Below, one piece after another: positions 20,920 to 31,997 of a DNA stretch of 64,000 bases. The DNA is from Campylobacter corcagiensis (GTDB lineage: Bacteria > Campylobacterota > Campylobacteria > Campylobacterales > Campylobacteraceae), in the NCBI RefSeq assembly GCF_013201645.1, contig NZ_CP053842.1, positions 1-64,000 of the forward strand, in the 5' to 3' direction. The notes below the pieces were generated by a model. The model did no database searches. It saw nothing but the letters and a program-made list of their open reading frames with translations, and was not told where the DNA came from. Positions within the stretch are counted from its first letter, which is position 1. The number at the start of each line of letters is the position of its first letter. Position numbers and translations under genes: made by a program.

Positions 20920-22906
20920 TCAAAATGCAAATGTAGAAAATTCTACAAATGCTCCAAAAATAAATAAAAAACCAAATAGGTTTCAAAATAGAAGAAAAAA
21001 TCTTCAAAAAGAGAGTGGAAAGGTAGAGCAAAAAAGCACAACGCACAATAGTCCTGCTTCTCAAACCAACTCTCAAAACCACCATAACCACCAAAATAGA
21101 TCAAAAAATAAAAATAGAAAAAAAAGATCAAATGTTACAAAAACTCTAGGTGGTAGCGAGCAGTGGCAAAAAGATATCAAAGAGTCAATTCACGCAAATA
21201 AACTAATGCATGAAAAAAGGCTAAAACCTCTTAAATTTTTACCAGCTTCAAAGGGTAGAGTTAGGGTTACGCCACTGGGTGGACTTGGTGAAATAGGTGG
21301 TAATATTACTGTTTTTGAAACAGCAACAAGTGCGATTATCGTTGATGTTGGCATGAGTTTTCCTGATGAAAGCATGCTTGGAGTTGATATTTTAATTCCT
21401 GATTTTGACTATATAAGAAAGATAAAAGATAAAATTAAAGCTGTTATTATCACTCACGCTCACGAAGATCACATAGGTGCGATGCCATATTTTTACAAGG
21501 AATTTAACTATCCGATTTATGCAACTCCGCTCTGTCTTGGTATGATATCAAATAAATTTGATGAGCATGGGTTAAAAGCTAAAAGATCACTTTTTCGCCC
21601 AGTAGAAAAGCGTAAAATTTATCAAATAGCGGATTTTGAAGTTGAATTTATACATATAACTCACTCTATTATTGATGCTTCAGCTTTAGCTATCACAACT
21701 GATGCTGGAACGATAATCCATACAGGTGATTTTAAAATTGATCATACCCCAATAGATGGCTATCCAAGCGATCTTTGTAGACTTGCTTATTATGGCGATA
21801 AAGGGGTTTTACTTCTAATGAGCGATAGTACAAATTCTCACCGTGATGGCGTTACAAAAAGCGAAAAAACTGTAGGAAAAACCTTTGATATGATATTTGA
21901 AAAAGCTAAAGGTCGGGTCATAATGAGTACTTTTAGCTCAAATATCCATAGAGTTGCACAAGCCATTGAAAGAGGGATGAAATTTGGAAGAAAAGTCGCT
22001 GTTATCGGTAGAAGTATGGAAAGAAACCTTTTTACTGCTATGGAGTTAGGTTATGTGGAATTCCCAAGAGATATTTTTATAGATGCTGATGAGGTGTCAA
22101 AATACCCTGACAATCAAGTTTTAATCGTAACTACAGGAAGTCAGGGCGAAACGATGAGTGCACTTTATAGAATGGCAACTGATGAGCATAAATATATCAA
22201 AATAAAACCAGGCGATCAAGTTATCATCTCAGCTAAAGCAATACCTGGAAATGAAGCAAGTGTATCAACTATCTTAAACTATCTTATCAAAAGCGGTGCT
22301 GATGTGGCTTATCAAGATTTTAGCGAGATCCATGTATCAGGTCATGCTTCACAAGAAGAGCAAAAGTTAATGCTAAATTTAACAAAGCCAAAATTTTTCT
22401 TGCCAGTTCATGGCGAGTATAATCACATACACAAGCACGCTAAAACGGCTATTGACTGTGGTGTTGATGAAAGAAATATCTATTTAATGAGCGATGGCGA
22501 TCAAGTAGAAATTACCCATAACTACATGAAAAGGGTAAAAACAGTAAAAACTGGCAAAGTTTATGTTGATAATCAAATCAACAAACAAATCGGTGATGAT
22601 ATCATTAAGCACCGTCAAAACCTAGCAGATGCTGGCGTTGTTATGATAATAGCACAAATTGGAGCAAATGATAAAAGTCTTCTAAAAACTAGGGTTGTTA
22701 CTTATGGTTTGGTCGAATCAAAAGATCAAAAGGAATTTACTAAAGATATGGAAGCAGTTTTGATACAGTTTTTATCAAATTTAAAAGATGATATTTTAAA
22801 AGATCAAAGAGCTTTAGAGGTTCAGATAAGACAAGCAATTAGAAAGCATATCTTTAGAAAGCTAAAAAAATACCCAACAATCGTTCCAGTGATTTATCTG
22901 ATGTAA
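20906..22906 (+). CDS. rnj: Ribonuclease J
   Basis: A metallo-beta-lactamase/beta-CASP ribonuclease with 5' exonuclease and endonuclease activity, central to mRNA decay where RNase E is absent. After an N-terminal Asn/Gln/Lys/His-rich extension of about 80 residues comes GGLGEIGGNI and the metal motif THAHEDHIGAMPY. Later parts include HTGDFKID and SGHASQEEQK. Helicobacter RNase J has a comparable N-terminal extension. At 666 residues it is coupled to rsmA by overlap. Confidence 0.95.
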   Translation: MENNNQNANVENSTNAPKINKKPNRFQNRRKNLQKESGKVEQKSTTHNSPASQTNSQNHHNHQNRSKNKNRKKRSNVTKTLGGSEQWQKDIKESIHANKLMHEKRLKPLKFLPASKGRVRVTPLGGLGEIGGNITVFETATSAIIVDVGMSFPDESMLGVDILIPDFDYIRKIKDKIKAVIITHAHEDHIGAMPYFYKEFNYPIYATPLCLGMISNKFDEHGLKAKRSLFRPVEKRKIYQIADFEVEFIHITHSIIDASALAITTDAGTIIHTGDFKIDHTPIDGYPSDLCRLAYYGDKGVLLLMSDSTNSHRDGVTKSEKTVGKTFDMIFEKAKGRVIMSTFSSNIHRVAQAIERGMKFGRKVAVIGRSMERNLFTAMELGYVEFPRDIFIDADEVSKYPDNQVLIVTTGSQGETMSALYRMATDEHKYIKIKPGDQVIISAKAIPGNEASVSTILNYLIKSGADVAYQDFSEIHVSGHASQEEQKLMLNLTKPKFFLPVHGEYNHIHKHAKTAIDCGVDERNIYLMSDGDQVEITHNYMKRVKTVKTGKVYVDNQINKQIGDDIIKHRQNLADAGVVMIIAQIGANDKSLLKTRVVTYGLVESKDQKEFTKDMEAVLIQFLSNLKDDILKDQRALEVQIRQAIRKHIFRKLKKYPTIVPVIYLM

Positions 22907-22916
22907 AGGCTGTAAA

Positions 22917-23879
22917 ATGAGTGAAATTTTAGAGGTTGCAAGAAAGGTTTTAGATCTTGAAGCAAGTGAGCTTTTAAGACATAAAGATCTTCTTGATGAA
23001 AAATTTAAAAAGGCCCTAAATTTGATATATAATTGTAAGGGTAAGCTGATAGTCACAGGCGTTGGAAAAAGTGGTCATATCGGGGCAAAAATGGCTGCAA
23101 CTTTTGCAAGTACTGGAACGGCTAGCTTTTTTTTACACCCAACTGAAGCCTTGCATGGCGATCTTGGCATGGTAGAAGGCGATGATGTCATACTTGCTAT
23201 AAGTTATAGTGGTGAAAGTGATGAGTTAATAAAAATAATGCCACATTTAAAAAGATTTGGTGTTAAAATCATAACTATGACAAGTAGCATTGATAGTTCA
23301 CTTGCAAAATTTGGTGACACAAATATAGATCTTAATATAATTAAAGAAGCTTGTCCGATAGGAGCTGCTCCAACGGTATCAACAACTCTTACTTTAGCAT
23401 TAGGTGATGCTTTAGCAGTGTGTCTTATGAAGATGCGAAATTTCACAGCTGAAAATTTTGCAAATTTTCATCCTGGCGGAAGTTTAGGCAGAAGGCTTTA
23501 TACAAAAGTTAGTGATATTATGAGAGTTAAAGATCTACCAATTGTTAGTTATGATGTTAGTTTAAGAGTTGCTATAGATGCGATGACTCACGGCAAACTC
23601 GGAGCTGTTTTACTCACTGATAAAAATAAAAAGTTAGTGGCTATTTTAAGTGATGGGGATTTAAGAAGGGCTTTGATGGATAAGGAGTTTAATATAGAAA
23701 AACTAGCACTTGACTATGCAACTAAAACTCCAAAAGCTATCACAAATAAAGATATGTTAGCAAGCAAGGCATTAGAGATTATAGAAAAGTATAAAATTCA
23801 GCTTCTAGTTGTGGTTGATAACACTAACAAACCAGTCGGGATTTTACATATCCACGACCTTACAAATTTAGGAATTTAA
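22917..23879 (+). CDS. kpsF: D-arabinose 5-phosphate isomerase (KpsF/KdsD/GutQ family)
   Basis: Converts ribulose 5-phosphate to arabinose 5-phosphate for KDO, a lipooligosaccharide or capsule sugar. The 320-residue protein has an N-terminal SIS domain (VTGVGKSGHIGAKMAATFASTGT, HGDLGMV, SYSGESDE) followed by two CBS domains (about residues 200-320). It starts 10 nt after rnj. KdsD and KpsF cannot be separated by sequence alone. Confidence 0.93.
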   Translation: MSEILEVARKVLDLEASELLRHKDLLDEKFKKALNLIYNCKGKLIVTGVGKSGHIGAKMAATFASTGTASFFLHPTEALHGDLGMVEGDDVILAISYSGESDELIKIMPHLKRFGVKIITMTSSIDSSLAKFGDTNIDLNIIKEACPIGAAPTVSTTLTLALGDALAVCLMKMRNFTAENFANFHPGGSLGRRLYTKVSDIMRVKDLPIVSYDVSLRVAIDAMTHGKLGAVLLTDKNKKLVAILSDGDLRRALMDKEFNIEKLALDYATKTPKAITNKDMLASKALEIIEKYKIQLLVVVDNTNKPVGILHIHDLTNLGI

Positions 23880-23880
23880 G

Positions 23881-24642
23881 GTGAGAATCAATAAATTTAT
23901 ATCACACAATACAAGCTTTTCTAGGCGTGAAGCAGATGAGTTAGTAAAAAATGGCAAAGTTAGTATAAATGGACGAACTATAAAAGAATTTATAGAGATA
24001 AAAGATGGCGATAAAGTTCGTATAAATGGTCGTTTGGTTAAGCTAAAAACAGAATTTACAATGATAGTTTATAACAAACAAAAAGGCGAGTTAGTTACAA
24101 AAAAAGATGATAGGGGTAGAAAAACTATATATGACACGCTTCCAGATGGCTTTAAAAGTTTTGTAAGCATTGGAAGGCTTGATTTTGCAAGTGAAGGTCT
24201 ACTTTTACTAACAGATGCCCCAGCCATTGCAACTGCTCTTATGACAAGCGATATAGAAAGAATGTATTATCTAAAAGTAAAAGGCGAAGTAACAGATGAG
24301 GTTATAACTGCGATGAGAGAGGGGCTTTTTGCAGCAGATGCTACAAAAGGGGCTCATGCTAAAACAGATATAAAATCTATGGAATTTAAGCCATTTTTAG
24401 CTTACTCAGTGCTTGGCTCAAGTGGGGGATATACAAAGCTTAAGGTAATTATAAACGAAGGCAAAAATCGTGAGCTTAGACGATTTTTTGGCTACTTTGA
24501 CTTAGAAGTTGTAGATTTAAAACGAGTTAGCTTTGGACGGGTTGATTTAGGTATGTTAAAACCAGGAAAATGGAGATATTTGTCAAATTCAGAATATAAT
24601 GACTTAAGAGATTTCATGAAACAAAATGAAATTCATTACTAA
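23881..24642 (+). CDS. rluB: RluB/RsuA-family 23S rRNA pseudouridine synthase
   Basis: A 253-residue protein with an N-terminal S4 RNA-binding domain (INKFISHNTSFSRREADELVKNGKV) and the catalytic motif GRLDFASEGLLLLTD containing the Asp nucleophile. NEGKNRELRRFFGYFDLEV near the end is typical of RluB/RluE/RluF/RsuA. It uses a GTG start one base after the kpsF stop. The exact uridine target is inferred from family only. Confidence 0.93.
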   Translation: MRINKFISHNTSFSRREADELVKNGKVSINGRTIKEFIEIKDGDKVRINGRLVKLKTEFTMIVYNKQKGELVTKKDDRGRKTIYDTLPDGFKSFVSIGRLDFASEGLLLLTDAPAIATALMTSDIERMYYLKVKGEVTDEVITAMREGLFAADATKGAHAKTDIKSMEFKPFLAYSVLGSSGGYTKLKVIINEGKNRELRRFFGYFDLEVVDLKRVSFGRVDLGMLKPGKWRYLSNSEYNDLRDFMKQNEIHY

Positions 24643-24940
24643 AATTTAGCAAGATATTTTGCATTAAAGTGTTTAGAAGAAACTCCTTTGAATGGCTAAA
24701 TTTTGGAATATAGTTTAATTTAAATACAAAATATAGATAATTATAGATGATAAATACTAGTAATTTATAAGAGTTATTAGTAAAAGTTTATTTTAATATA
24801 ATATTAAAAATTAAATACAAAAATATAAAATTAAGTAAAATATATTTTATCTTTTAAGTTTTTCTACAGGAACTGTGTGATAGAATAACCCAATTTTTAT
24901 ATAGCTATTATGCTATATAATATTTTTATGGAGGTTTGAT
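24643..24940. other. Gap before the amino-acid binding protein gene
   Basis: 298 bp of AT-rich sequence without an ORF. The last 45 bp hold the promoter and an inverted repeat listed separately; I see nothing definite in the rest. Confidence 0.6.
24899..24921 (+). promoter_or_regulatory. -10 box overlapped by an inverted repeat
   Basis: Arms ATATAGC (24899-24905) and GCTATAT (24912-24918) with a 6-nt loop overlap the -10 TATAAT (24916-24921). This is a candidate operator for the solute-binding protein and asparaginase genes. The predicted 5' UTR is only about 13 nt. Confidence 0.5.
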
Positions 24941-26820
<1,880 letters not shown>

Positions 26821-26827
26821 AATTTAA

Positions 26828-26846
26828 GGGGCAAAATCTTTGCCCC
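26828..26846 (+). terminator. Terminator after ansB
   Basis: Perfect 8-bp hairpin GGGGCAAA/TTTGCCCC with a 3-nt loop, then AACTTT. It separates ansB from the convergent methyltransferase gene. Confidence 0.75.
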
Positions 26847-26877
26847 AACTTTAAAATTTCTAAAATAAACTAAATTT

Positions 26878-27600
26878 CTAAAACACCAAAACCCTAAGTG
26901 TGCTAACTATTTCATCGCTAATTATGCCATTTTTTTCTAGATTTTTTAGATATTTTATAAGTTCATCATCTGAAATCTCAAGTTCTGATATATTTAGATG
27001 CCACTTTGCATTTTCTAAAGCTTCATTAAATTCTCTACTTTCAACTCGCTTTTCTTCTAAAATTTTAGTTTTAAAAGCTATATTTTTAGCTTTTAAATGC
27101 TCCTTTAATAAAAACGCATCTGAAGTTTTACTTTTTTTACCAAGCTTAGTAAAAAGCGGTGATAAAACAGATGAATAACGACTAATTTCCCAGTTTAGAT
27201 AGACTCTAAGTGAGGCTAAATTTATAAATTTATCAAACTCATCAGGTCTAACAGCAGGACTCATAGTTAGAAATGCTATGTCAAATTTCTTACTAGTTTG
27301 AAACTCATCAAAGCTAACACATTTTGTGCTAACATTTGTTAGACCTAAATTTTGACGCTTTGTTTCTAGTTTGTTAAGCATGCCTTCTGAGCTGTCAACG
27401 CCTAGAATTTCCTTACACTCTTTAGCTAAATGTAGCGTATAATTTCCAGTTCCACAGCCAACATCTATAATGCTTTTTTCTTTAAAATCAACGCCCCAGC
27501 TTTTGATAAGTTCTAAAAAATCAAGCTGAAATTTAGTAAGTTTGCCGCTATTTTTATCATAAGTTTTAGCTCTTTTATCCCAAGGATTAGCTACAATCAT
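26878..27600 (-). CDS. Class I SAM-dependent methyltransferase
   Basis: About 240 residues. SAM motif IIDVGCGTGNYTLHLA with acidic loop LGVDSSEGML, and FDIAFLTMSPAVR as the post-II motif. The substrate is unknown. I chose ATG 27600, six bases after AAAGGAG, over GTG 27603. It overlaps the Zur-like gene by 14 nt, so it belongs to the zinc regulator's transcript. The FDIAFLTMSPA stretch resembles that of methyltransferases found beside metal uptake genes, but this is inference. Confidence 0.82.
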   Translation of the reverse strand: MIVANPWDKRAKTYDKNSGKLTKFQLDFLELIKSWGVDFKEKSIIDVGCGTGNYTLHLAKECKEILGVDSSEGMLNKLETKRQNLGLTNVSTKCVSFDEFQTSKKFDIAFLTMSPAVRPDEFDKFINLASLRVYLNWEISRYSSVLSPLFTKLGKKSKTSDAFLLKEHLKAKNIAFKTKILEEKRVESREFNEALENAKWHLNISELEISDDELIKYLKNLEKNGIISDEIVSTLRVLVF

Positions 27601-27931
27601 CACAAACTCCTTTTACAACTACGCTTTTTATATTTTTTATCTCAAAATCAGGCATATCAATTTCCTCTTTTTTATGACACTTATCACAGATAAAGTAAGC
27701 TTTAGCGTGATCTGCTAACTCATAGTATTTTTTACCAGAAATTTCAGTTACAATGACGATATTTTGACTTTCAAAAAGATCTAAATTTCTATATATGGTA
27801 GTTTTGTTTGCCCCTGTTAAATTTACAAGTTCATCATAGCTTGTTTGAGAATTTGAAAGAGCTTTTATCATCGTTTTTCTTAGACTTGTAGGCTTTATAT
27901 CATGAGTTATTAGAAATTTTTCTATATCCAT
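27587..27931 (-). CDS. Fur-family metal regulator, probably Zur
   Basis: A compact 114-residue Fur-family protein. The winged helix reads TSYDELVNLTGANKTTIYRNLDLFE, and two CxxC pairs (FICDKCHKK and VCDDCS at the C-terminus) form the structural zinc site. It is shorter than most Fur/Zur proteins (~140-155), and the dimerisation part is reduced. It is divergent from znuA with 120 bp of shared promoter DNA. Zinc is the likely signal from that context; Fur, PerR or Nur remain formally possible. Confidence 0.82.
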   Translation of the reverse strand: MDIEKFLITHDIKPTSLRKTMIKALSNSQTSYDELVNLTGANKTTIYRNLDLFESQNIVIVTEISGKKYYELADHAKAYFICDKCHKKEEIDMPDFEIKNIKSVVVKGVCDDCS

Positions 27932-27954
27932 TAAGTCTCCTTTAAATTTTAGCT

Positions 27955-28022
27955 ATAATACCAAAAATTTGGTTTATAAATTCTGAAAATTTTAAGTAGC
28001 AACTAAGTTGCATTTGGTAAAA
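27955..28022. promoter_or_regulatory. Divergent zur/znuA promoters with two palindromes
   Basis: Minus-strand -10 TATTAT at 27955-27960 for the Zur-like gene and plus-strand TAAAAT at 28017-28022 for znuA. Between them lie ACCAAA-N2-TTTGGT (27960-27973) and the perfect GCAAC-TAA-GTTGC (27999-28011). The first abuts the regulator's -10, and the second is about 5 nt upstream of the znuA -10. They are candidate Zur operators. Confidence 0.5.
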
Positions 28023-28052
28023 TATCGCAAATTTTATATCAAAAGGATTCTC

Positions 28053-29000
28053 ATGAAGAAGATTTTATTTGCAGTAGCACTTTGTAGTGCTTTGTTTGGT
28101 AAGCCACTAGTTACTACAACTATTTTACCTACGCAGTATTTTGTTGAGCAAATCGCAGGCGATACTCTTGAAGTTGAGGCTTTGGTTGGCAAAGGCGCTG
28201 ATCCGCACACTTACGAGCCTAAACCAAATCAAATGAAAAGTGTTGAAAAAAGTGAACTCCATTTCGCTGTTGGTATGGAATTTGATGAAATTTGGTTACC
28301 AAGACTTAAAAAGCAGTTTCCAAATTTAGAAATAGTTCAAACTCAAAAAGGAATAGAAAAAATAGCTATGGCTCCGCATAGCCATGCACATCATGATCAC
28401 GACCATAATGACCATGATAGCATAGAAGCTATCAGCGATAATCATCACGACGAACATCACCACCACAATCACGAAGGTCACGACCATGCACATCACCACG
28501 ATCATGATCACTCTGGACTTGATCCACATGTCTGGTTAGATCCAGTTTTAGTAAAAACTCAAGCTAAAAATATTCTTGATGCTTTAAAGGTAAAATATCC
28601 TGAAAATTCTAAAATTTATGATGAAAACTATGCTAAATTTATAAAAGTTTTAGATGAATTAGATAGTGATATCAAACAAAAACTTTCAAATTTAAAAACA
28701 AACAAATTTGTGGTTTATCATCCAAGTTGGGGATATTTTGCAAAAAGATACAATCTAGTTCAAATTTCTATTGAAATAGAAGGAAAAGAGCCAAAACCAG
28801 CTGATTTAAAAGAGTTAATCGATGAGATAAAAGAAGAGAGCATTAAAGTAGTTTTTGTAGTTCCACAGTTTTCTAAAAAATCAGCAAAAGTTATCGCTAG
28901 TGAAGCAAATGCTAATGTTGTTGAGATAGATCAACTTCCAAAAGAGTGGCTAGATGAGATGAAAAAAACGGTATCAGTTTTTGAGAAAGCATTAAAATGA
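28053..29000 (+). CDS. znuA: Zinc ABC transporter substrate-binding protein ZnuA
   Basis: Cluster A-I metal-binding protein. Signal peptide MKKILFAVALCSALFGK; ligand His52 in ADPHTYEP and His158 in LDPHVWLDP. The His/Asp-rich loop at about 109-153 is typical of zinc (not manganese) receptors. YHPSWGYFAKRY and VFVVPQFS are further family segments. The start is ATG 28053, twelve-base spaced from AAAAGGA; an upstream TTG at 28008 lies in the operator region. It overlaps the next gene by ATGA. Confidence 0.95.
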   Translation: MKKILFAVALCSALFGKPLVTTTILPTQYFVEQIAGDTLEVEALVGKGADPHTYEPKPNQMKSVEKSELHFAVGMEFDEIWLPRLKKQFPNLEIVQTQKGIEKIAMAPHSHAHHDHDHNDHDSIEAISDNHHDEHHHHNHEGHDHAHHHDHDHSGLDPHVWLDPVLVKTQAKNILDALKVKYPENSKIYDENYAKFIKVLDELDSDIKQKLSNLKTNKFVVYHPSWGYFAKRYNLVQISIEIEGKEPKPADLKELIDEIKEESIKVVFVVPQFSKKSAKVIASEANANVVEIDQLPKEWLDEMKKTVSVFEKALK

Positions 29001-30466
29001 GACCTCTTTTAATAGCCTTTTTGGTAATGCTGGGTGCAAAAACCCAGCTTCTATCTTGTGCTTTGTGTGCGATGATGACGCCAACAGCGCATATTTATAT
29101 GGAGTTTGTGGCACAAAATAATACCCTTAAAAAGCTTAATATATCTTGGATATTTTCAGAAAATTTTACTAAACTAACACTTCAAAGCTATGATTATGAT
29201 GTAAATGGCGTTTTAGATAGCGATGAAATTTCAGATATAGAATTTGCGATGGTTGATTATCTAAAAGATAGAAATTTTTTGATGAAATTTGAACACTATA
29301 AAATTCCAAATGGTAAAACTTATAGCATCGATGGCAATTTTACTAATCCTAAATTTTTAATAAAAAACTCCCGTTTAGTGTTTAAATTTGAGCAAAATTT
29401 AGATCTTGCTATAGAAGATGATCTGGTTTTAAAAACTGAGGCTTTTGATGAAGATGGATACTTTAACTTTACTTTTTTAAATAGTGGTGCAAAAGAGATA
29501 GATGATAAATTTCACGCTGTTTTTAACTCAAATTTAGGGGCAAATTTTACCACTTTTAGTAGTGGCAAGATGCCAGAATTTAAACAAAAAAGTCTAAAAG
29601 ATCTATTAAAAAATAGCCAAATAGATAGCGTTGATAATTTAGGTTTTATAAGTAATAAAACAATTAGCTCACTTGAGAAGCTAAAAGAGCTTTTATCAAG
29701 TAAAGATATAAGCCTTAAAACGGCTCTTTTGATAATTTTTCTCTCGTTTATATATGGCTTTTTTCACGCTGCTGGACCAGGACATGCTAAGGTATTAACT
29801 ACGAGTTATTTTTTAGCAAATGGTGGAAATGCTTATAAGGCCTTTAAATTCGCACTAAAGATCGGTTATTTTCACATAATAGGGGCATTTTTTGTTGTGA
29901 TAATAAGCATGTTAGTAGCTGAGTTAGTTGCAAATATGGTTAGTTCTGAAACCATAGCTTTTACTACCAAAATTTCAGCCATTATGGTTATATGCGTTGC
30001 TATTTTTATGCTTATTTCAAAGATAAAGGCTTTAATGTTAAAATTTAAAGCAAAACCAAAATGGCAAGTATCAAATTCTTTAAAAATCTTAAACGCACCA
30101 ACTTTAAAGAATACTCACGAACATAGCTGTTCTTGTTCGGTTTGTATGTCAAAAAAAGATAGAGGTTTAAGTGAGTGGGTTATAGCTTTAAGTGCTGCTA
30201 TAATACCATGTCCAGGAACTATTTTGGTTTTTCTTTTAGCTTTTAGCGTTGGAAGCTATTTTATAAGCCTAATAAGTGCTATTTTTATGGGTCTTGGAAT
30301 GGCTAGTGTGATATTTCTAGCAGCTATTTTTGGCGGAGCGGTTAATAAATTTAGCTCTAAAAAACTAGAGAATTTTAGGATATTTGTGGAGTTTTTTGGT
30401 ATAGCTGTGATGATAATATTAGGAATTTTTATGTTTATAGTAAGTGATAGTTTGAGTGTTTTATGA
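28997..30466 (+). CDS. Fused DUF1007-NicO protein, ZevA-ZevB-like zinc accessory
   Basis: A 489-residue fusion. After a signal sequence, residues about 25-215 form a DUF1007-like extracytoplasmic domain (CALCAMMTPTAHIYMEF at its start). Residues about 245-489 form a NicO/RcnA-type membrane domain with GFFHAAGPGHAKVLTTSYF and an HxxxxH metal motif, a His/Cys-rich loop THEHSCSCSVC, and PCPGTILVFLLAF. In Haemophilus these two halves are separate proteins, ZevA and ZevB, needed for zinc uptake. The ATGA overlaps with znuA and znuC support a zinc role here. Confidence 0.85.
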   Translation: MRPLLIAFLVMLGAKTQLLSCALCAMMTPTAHIYMEFVAQNNTLKKLNISWIFSENFTKLTLQSYDYDVNGVLDSDEISDIEFAMVDYLKDRNFLMKFEHYKIPNGKTYSIDGNFTNPKFLIKNSRLVFKFEQNLDLAIEDDLVLKTEAFDEDGYFNFTFLNSGAKEIDDKFHAVFNSNLGANFTTFSSGKMPEFKQKSLKDLLKNSQIDSVDNLGFISNKTISSLEKLKELLSSKDISLKTALLIIFLSFIYGFFHAAGPGHAKVLTTSYFLANGGNAYKAFKFALKIGYFHIIGAFFVVIISMLVAELVANMVSSETIAFTTKISAIMVICVAIFMLISKIKALMLKFKAKPKWQVSNSLKILNAPTLKNTHEHSCSCSVCMSKKDRGLSEWVIALSAAIIPCPGTILVFLLAFSVGSYFISLISAIFMGLGMASVIFLAAIFGGAVNKFSSKKLENFRIFVEFFGIAVMIILGIFMFIVSDSLSVL

Positions 30467-31206
30467 TAGAAATTAAAAATTTAAGTTACGGCTATGATCA
30501 AAGCCTTGTTTTAGATGGTATAAATTTAAGCTACGATGAGAAAGAATTTCTAGCTATAATAGGGCCAAATGGTGGCGGTAAAAGCACACTTTTAAAGCTA
30601 ATGCTAGGAATTTTAACCCCTAAAAGTGGTGAAATTTTACTCTTTGGTAAAAGCCCAAAAGATGTTTGTAAATTTATTGGCTATGTTCCGCAGTTTATTC
30701 CGATAAATAAAGCATTTCCAATTAGCGTTTTAGAAGTTGTGATGATGGGTAGGATTGATAAAAAACGCTTTGGATTTTACTCTAAAAATGATAAAAAAGA
30801 GGCATTAAAAGCTCTTGAAATAGTAGGAATTTCTCATCTTGCAAATCGTCGTATAATTATGCTAAGTGGCGGTCAAAGGCAAAGAGCTTATATAGCAAGA
30901 GCTCTTTGCAGCGACGCTAAGGTGCTTTTTTTGGATGAGCCAACAGCAAGCATTGACACTCGTGGACAAATAGAAATTTATGAACTTTTAAGCCGTTTAA
31001 ATAAAAGTGGAATTGGCATTGTTTTAGTAAGTCATGATATTAATATGGCTATTCATTACGCTACAAAAGTAGCTTATGTGGCAAGAAATTTAGTTATGCA
31101 TGATATAGATACAAAAGATAACTTTTTAAAGCACCTAAAGCAAGAACATAGCCATTTTTGCGATGTAGAGCTTATATTAAAGGAGTGTTCATGCAAGAAA
31201 TCTTAA
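30463..31206 (+). CDS. znuC: Zinc ABC transporter ATP-binding protein ZnuC
   Basis: A 247-residue ABC ATPase. Walker A GPNGGGKST, Q-loop YVPQF, signature LSGGQRQR, Walker B VLFLDEPTAS, switch His in LVSHD. A short C-terminal tail has HEH-type and CSCKKS residues (QEHSHFCD, CSCKKS). It is coupled to both neighbours by overlaps. Metal specificity comes from its partners ZnuA and ZnuB. Confidence 0.94.
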   Translation: MIEIKNLSYGYDQSLVLDGINLSYDEKEFLAIIGPNGGGKSTLLKLMLGILTPKSGEILLFGKSPKDVCKFIGYVPQFIPINKAFPISVLEVVMMGRIDKKRFGFYSKNDKKEALKALEIVGISHLANRRIIMLSGGQRQRAYIARALCSDAKVLFLDEPTASIDTRGQIEIYELLSRLNKSGIGIVLVSHDINMAIHYATKVAYVARNLVMHDIDTKDNFLKHLKQEHSHFCDVELILKECSCKKS

Positions 31207-31997
31207 GCTATACATTTATGCAAAATGCTCTTATTGGCGGACTTTTAGTAAGTGTGGCGTGTGGAGTTATAGGTTCACTTGTGGTGATAAACCGTATGAC
31301 TTTTATAGCAGGTGGCATATCTCACTCAGCATATGGTGGCATCGGTATAGCTGCTTTTTTAGGATTTGCACCACTTTTTGGAGCTACTATTTTTACTATA
31401 TTTGTTGCTTTTATCATTGCTTTTTTAACCCTTAAAGATAAAGAGAGATTTGACTCTGTAATAGGTGCTATGTGGGCTTTTGGAATGGCGTTAGGAATTA
31501 TATTTATAGATATTACGCCTGGATATAAGGGCGATTTAATGGGTTATTTGTTTGGATCAATTCTTACTATTGATAATGGGGCTTTGAAATTTGTAACTAT
31601 TGTAGATATTTTTGTGGTTATGCTTGTGGTGGTTTTTTATAGACAGTTTTGTGCAGTAAGCTTTGATAGTGAGTTTGCAAGGCTTAGAGGTGTAAATAGC
31701 ACGCTCTTTTACTATATACTGGTTTTATTAACAGCACTTTGTGTATCATCAGCTATACAAGTTGTTGGGCTTATTTTAGTTATTGCTTTAATGACCATAC
31801 CGCCATATATAGCTGAGATTTTTAGTAAAAATTTAGGCGTGATGATGATTTTATCTAGCGTGATTTCAGCAGTTTTTTGTATATTAGGTCTTATGATAAG
31901 CTATAAATTTAACCTAACAAGTGGTGCAAGCATCATAATGGTAGCAGCTGTTACATTTTTTATCATTATGGGCTTTAAAAACTTTAAATTTTCCTAG
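31191..31997 (+). CDS. znuB: Zinc ABC transporter permease ZnuB
   Basis: A 268-residue permease of the ABC-3 (metal) family with about eight membrane helices. It has GGISHSAYGGIG early and VVGLILVIALMTIPPYIAEI near the end, both family-typical. The start is ATG 31191 behind AAGGAGTGTTC; the in-frame ATG at 31158 lies deep in znuC. It overlaps znuC by 16 nt and converges on the EamA gene with a 14-nt overlap. Confidence 0.94.
   Translation: MQEILSYTFMQNALIGGLLVSVACGVIGSLVVINRMTFIAGGISHSAYGGIGIAAFLGFAPLFGATIFTIFVAFIIAFLTLKDKERFDSVIGAMWAFGMALGIIFIDITPGYKGDLMGYLFGSILTIDNGALKFVTIVDIFVVMLVVVFYRQFCAVSFDSEFARLRGVNSTLFYYILVLLTALCVSSAIQVVGLILVIALMTIPPYIAEIFSKNLGVMMILSSVISAVFCILGLMISYKFNLTSGASIIMVAAVTFFIIMGFKNFKFS

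Noticed and set aside
20943-21131. Aromatic-rich frame antisense to the RNase J extension
   Set aside because: It mirrors AAA/AAT-rich Lys/Asn codons; no start context, and it covers the rnj start.
28326-28529. Open frame antisense to znuA, rich in Met, Val and Ile
   Set aside because: It is the shadow of the His/Asp codons (CAT/CAC/GAT) in the metal-binding loop and has no ribosome site.
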